Part shown: positions 61,299 to 64,000 of the stretch, piece by piece
Layout of the letters: every line of letters begins with the position of its first letter
Position numbering within the stretch: the first letter of the stretch is position 1
Assembly (NCBI GenBank): GCA_019009955.1
Contig: CM032233.1
Span: forward strand, 83,586,001-83,650,000
Length of the DNA: 64,000 nucleotides
Source: Riptortus pedestris
Lineage: Eukaryota; Arthropoda; Insecta; Hemiptera; Alydidae
Direction of reading: 5' to 3'
The notes under the pieces: generated by a model
What the model was told of the DNA's origin: nothing
Seen by the model: the letters and a program-made list of their open reading frames with translations, nothing else
The model's database searches: none
Position numbers and translations under genes: made by a program

Positions 61299-61572
61299 GT
61301 TACCGCTCTAGCGGTCGCAATTTTTGTTTAATCGTCACCAAACTCGGTATTTAATCGTTTAATGTAAAAAGAAAGATTAACGGCTGAAATTGGACCAGTT
61401 GGAGGGGGGAATTTCGAAATATCTCCGTTACTATACGTCGGATCGAAAAATTGTATAGAACCAATCATATTGAAAATGTCATGTTCTATAAATGTTGTTA
61501 TGCACGTTTTTTCACTGCCTTATTAACAGAGATATTTACATTTTGTAGTTTTCGCCCTTTAGTAAACCTCCT
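61143..61572 (-). mobile_element. Family-1 element, form C-like, 5' half lost
   Basis: Reversed from ttttagcagatctcagtatc, with (TA)n at 61260-61296 and the body to ttagtaaacctcctccttag, where it meets a LINE fragment. Confidence 0.75.
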
Positions 61573-61683
61573 CCTTAGTAGTTAATTGTTCTGTCATATT
61601 GTATGGTATGTGAAGGTTTTTTCTTTGGATGCAGTCTGTCAGTATGTGTTTTATCGTAAGGTATTTGTTGCAGTATTTGCATA
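61573..61683 (-). pseudogene. LINE ORF2 C-terminal fragment, second copy
   Basis: Read on the minus strand from 61681 the frame gives CKYCNKYLTIKHILTDCIQR followed by KNLHIPYNMTEQL. It is closely similar to the 44.4-kb copy, but with the full Cys-x2-Cys-x7-His-x4-Cys knuckle. It is cut off upstream by single-copy sequence and downstream by a family-1 element. Confidence 0.75.
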
Positions 61684-62560
61684 TATAATTAAACAAGTTA
61701 AAACATTGAACCATTTATCATAATACCTATGGATACGTTTTTCATCAATGTAATATATATACACACACACACACAGACGATAAATAAATTTTAACGAGCA
61801 ACTTATTTTCATGTAACATTTTTAAATGACAGCTTTCACTAAAGAATCTATTTCTGATTGGGGCGCAGCAGCTCGCATTTGAGAGCGAAATCACAACCCT
61901 TAATTAGGTTGAAATTAATGTTGCACAGTCTTCTTCATCGTTGTTTGAAATTCGAATAACAATTGAACTTGATGAAAAAGAGTATAATTTTTTAATTCCA
62001 AATCGTTTTACATCCCATGGACAACGACACCAGTTCAATATTTTCAAACTTAACTCTTGTTCGTCCTTTGAAATTTAATGGAATAATATCAAAGTGGCTA
62101 AAACAGTTAGGCATTTAGGTTTTTCTTAAGTACAGGTTGCTTATGGTTTTATTGCAATTTTTTATTTAAGACTTTATTCGATGGGGTGTGTTTATATATT
62201 ATCCTCCTTCTTCTCTCATAGTAAATTTGATATGTGGTATATTTCAAATCATACATTTAGGAAATAATTAGAGAATCAAATGTGCCATATGAACCGAGCT
62301 TGGATGAAGTATTGCCTCTCAGCGTCCCCTTTGTTTAATGAGGAGGATAATTTGCCCATTATCTGTGCATTAAGCAACCTGTGTAAATGATTATTTATGT
62401 GTGTGCTCCGCGATATTGCTATGCTACGGAGTTCATAATGGAAGTAAACCACCGTAGATGTTAAAGAGCAATGAATTAGGTGAGCTAGCTATTATAAAAT
62501 AAATAATAAATAGACATTTTAAAGCAACATTTTTATGAGAAAGCTTTCTCTAATAGAATA
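61684..62560. other. Single-copy stretch
   Basis: Contains a short (TA)(AC) tract at 61753-61775. No gene or element end was recognised. Confidence 0.45.
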
Positions 62561-62825
62561 GTCCGTCACGTAAGGGCTGCTTAAACTATCGTAAGAAGAT
62601 TTCCCATCTGCTAGTATGAACAGTACTCATCTCAGTCTCTAAAATCTAATGAGTTGAAGTGGGGGCTGTAAACAAGAAAGAAAGAATGAATAACTCGCAC
62701 AATATTTGAGTTTGCCATTAACGAACTTGGCCAATAGTTTTACATAAAACGCTTATATATTGAGCTTGGTTACGACAAAAAAAAAGAGATCGCTAGAGCG
62801 GTGATACGCACGTATATAAATGTAC
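62561..62825 (+). mobile_element. Old family-1 element, 5' end and body
   Basis: Starts tccgtcacgtaagggctgct. The subterminal block is separated by inserted bases (atcgtaagaagatttccc), and the body runs to gagatcgctagagcggtgat and a mixed TA tract. The copy is heavily diverged and lacks the tctcggttaatattcaag to gatccgac part. Confidence 0.6.
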
Positions 62826-62829
62826 ATAT

Positions 62830-63265
62830 AGATATCAAACTCGATATTTAAACGTTTTATGTAAAAATAAAGATCAAGATAACGATAAAGATTCGTTATT
62901 GGCTGAAATTCAACCAGTGGGAAAGGGGATTTCAAAAATTCTTAATATCTCCGTTATTATGTATCAGTGTGAAACATTGTATAGAACCATCTTATCGCAA
63001 ATGTAATGTTCTATAAATGCTACTATGTACGTTTTTTCACTATCTTTATTATTAACCCAGATAATTGCATTTTTTTTAGTTTTCGGCCTTCAGTAAACCC
63101 CCACTCCTACTCATGTCAATAAGCTGTTATATTATGGAGCACATTATTTGAAGCCTAAATACCAAATATCATTCTTAAAGAACTTTAACTTTTAGAGATA
63201 TATGCAAATACGAGAGGCACGTGGGAAATTTGCTTAATTAACGCAACCCCTGCCTGACTGACTTC
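62830..63265 (-). mobile_element. Family-1 element, form C, 3' end lost
   Basis: Reversed from caaactcgatatttaaacgt with the C segment ctactcatgtcaataagctg to gcttaattaacgcaacccct, gcctgactgac. With the previous fragment it forms a head-to-head pair joined at the microsatellite region. Confidence 0.75.
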
Positions 63266-64000
63266 TTTGTTATCTTTTAGGTAGGATCAATGGACATTTG
63301 AGGACATTTTTCAAATCTCTTCTTACGAAAAAGATTTCTCCGATCAAGGCCTTAGCTCGTCATATAACGAATTGTCCCAGACCTCTCGGGAAAAACGTTC
63401 AAGAGGTTAATACCTAATATATAATTGTTATTAGCCGTCTAATTGGAGAATATCAATTTAATCAATGATTTATTGTTCTGAAAAGAAAATAGTATTTTTT
63501 TCAGCACGTTGTCAAAATAAGAGTTTAATATTTTGGATTTTATGTGAAAATTTGGTTTAAAATGAAATATTGAAAATTCCAATTTCCACACTGCGTTTTA
63601 TAAAGTCTTAGTGTGATAATTGCCTGAAAAAGGACATAGTAGAATGTTCCAAAATTTGCATAAATATTGCATACAAGGCCACATGGAGCTATATGTTAAA
63701 GCACCGTACCATTCATATTCTACTTTTATTTGAATGAAAGTTTAAAGTTTTTGATATCTGTATCTTTGAAGTCGACTTTAAAGGTCGTTAGGAACCTTTT
63801 TAGTAATAATTTGGAGTGAACATAAATTATTGATGGTCAGTCTATTCTTAAATGAATAATGAAATATTTGATGAATTTGGCTCTCTTTATTTACAAGTCT
63901 CCCATTGCAATCACACTTCTATAGGATTTGAAATGTATTCCTTTGCTTCACTGAGGTTTTCGCTTTCAGAAAAGTGTTAAATTTAATTAACGAAATCAAT
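63266..64000. other. Single-copy stretch with a family-1 scrap
   Basis: At 63278-63325 ggtaggatcaatggacattt and gaggacatttttcaaatctc are a family-1 3' block fragment in plus orientation. The rest has no recognised feature. Confidence 0.5.

Larger units (their letters stand above)
59892..61453. repeat. 1.56-kb inverted repeat of family-1 3' halves
   Basis: Arms of about 427 bp (59892-60318 and 61027-61453) are reverse complements. They include the altered terminus and an extra segment (gacgtatcatggaccaaatt) between two 3' ends. The 708-bp centre holds single-copy sequence and most of a form-C element. Microsatellite lengths differ between arms. Confidence 0.85.

Overview
This window looks like repeat-dominated, AT-rich nuclear DNA of an invertebrate animal. 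An arthropod is the best guess, from the mariner-type transposases, a Jockey/CR1-like LINE tail and Penelope-like ends, but no species can be named. There is no convincing intact host gene, tRNA or rRNA. The protein-like stretches that can be supported are short remnants of transposon proteins: two decayed mariner-type transposases, two LINE ORF2 C-termini, and one 112-residue fragment that may also come from a transposon.

One interspersed family dominates, with roughly 35 whole or partial copies on both strands ('family 1' below). A complete copy is about 600-1000 bp. Its 5' end is TCCGTCACGCAGGGGCTGCG, which can fold into a 6-bp hairpin, followed by a subterminal block AGCAGATTTCCC. The body is conserved, and a microsatellite, usually (TA)n, always sits at the same internal place. 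The 3' end carries the perfect 20-nt palindrome GATTTCCCTTAAGGGAAATC and then TGCTAAAA, so AGCAGATTTCCC recurs inverted at both ends. This plan matches DINE-1/HINE elements, the non-autonomous partners of Helentrons; that class assignment is inference. Three body forms occur: A (long), B (short, with a different 5' third) and C (an internally shortened relative of A).

Layout: 0-12 kb holds clustered family-1 copies, a 2.3-kb inverted repeat, a CCCGG-hairpin repeat and a deleted mariner. 12-20 kb has older family-1 copies, one split by a solo LTR with an exact 5-bp target duplication. 19.9-27.8 kb has direct duplications, an inverted pair of Penelope-like ends, a 365-bp GA tract, a long-TIR element and a second solo LTR. 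27.8-35 kb is sparse except for a 1.3-kb minisatellite of about 34-bp units. 36.7-40.1 kb is a near-perfect palindrome with 1.63-kb arms. 40-51 kb has a third solo LTR, a MITE with TA duplications, a LINE tail and densely nested family-1 copies. 51-57 kb is sparser, with a possible pseudogene, Penelope-like ends and a second deleted mariner. 57-64 kb returns to dense family-1 copies, including another inverted dimer.

The window reads as a layered insertion record. Nested copies and related loci supply empty sites that define the ends of family 1. The clearest observations are those empty sites, the three TG...CA LTRs with target duplications, the 3.4-kb palindrome, and a hammerhead-like pattern shared by several Penelope-like ends.
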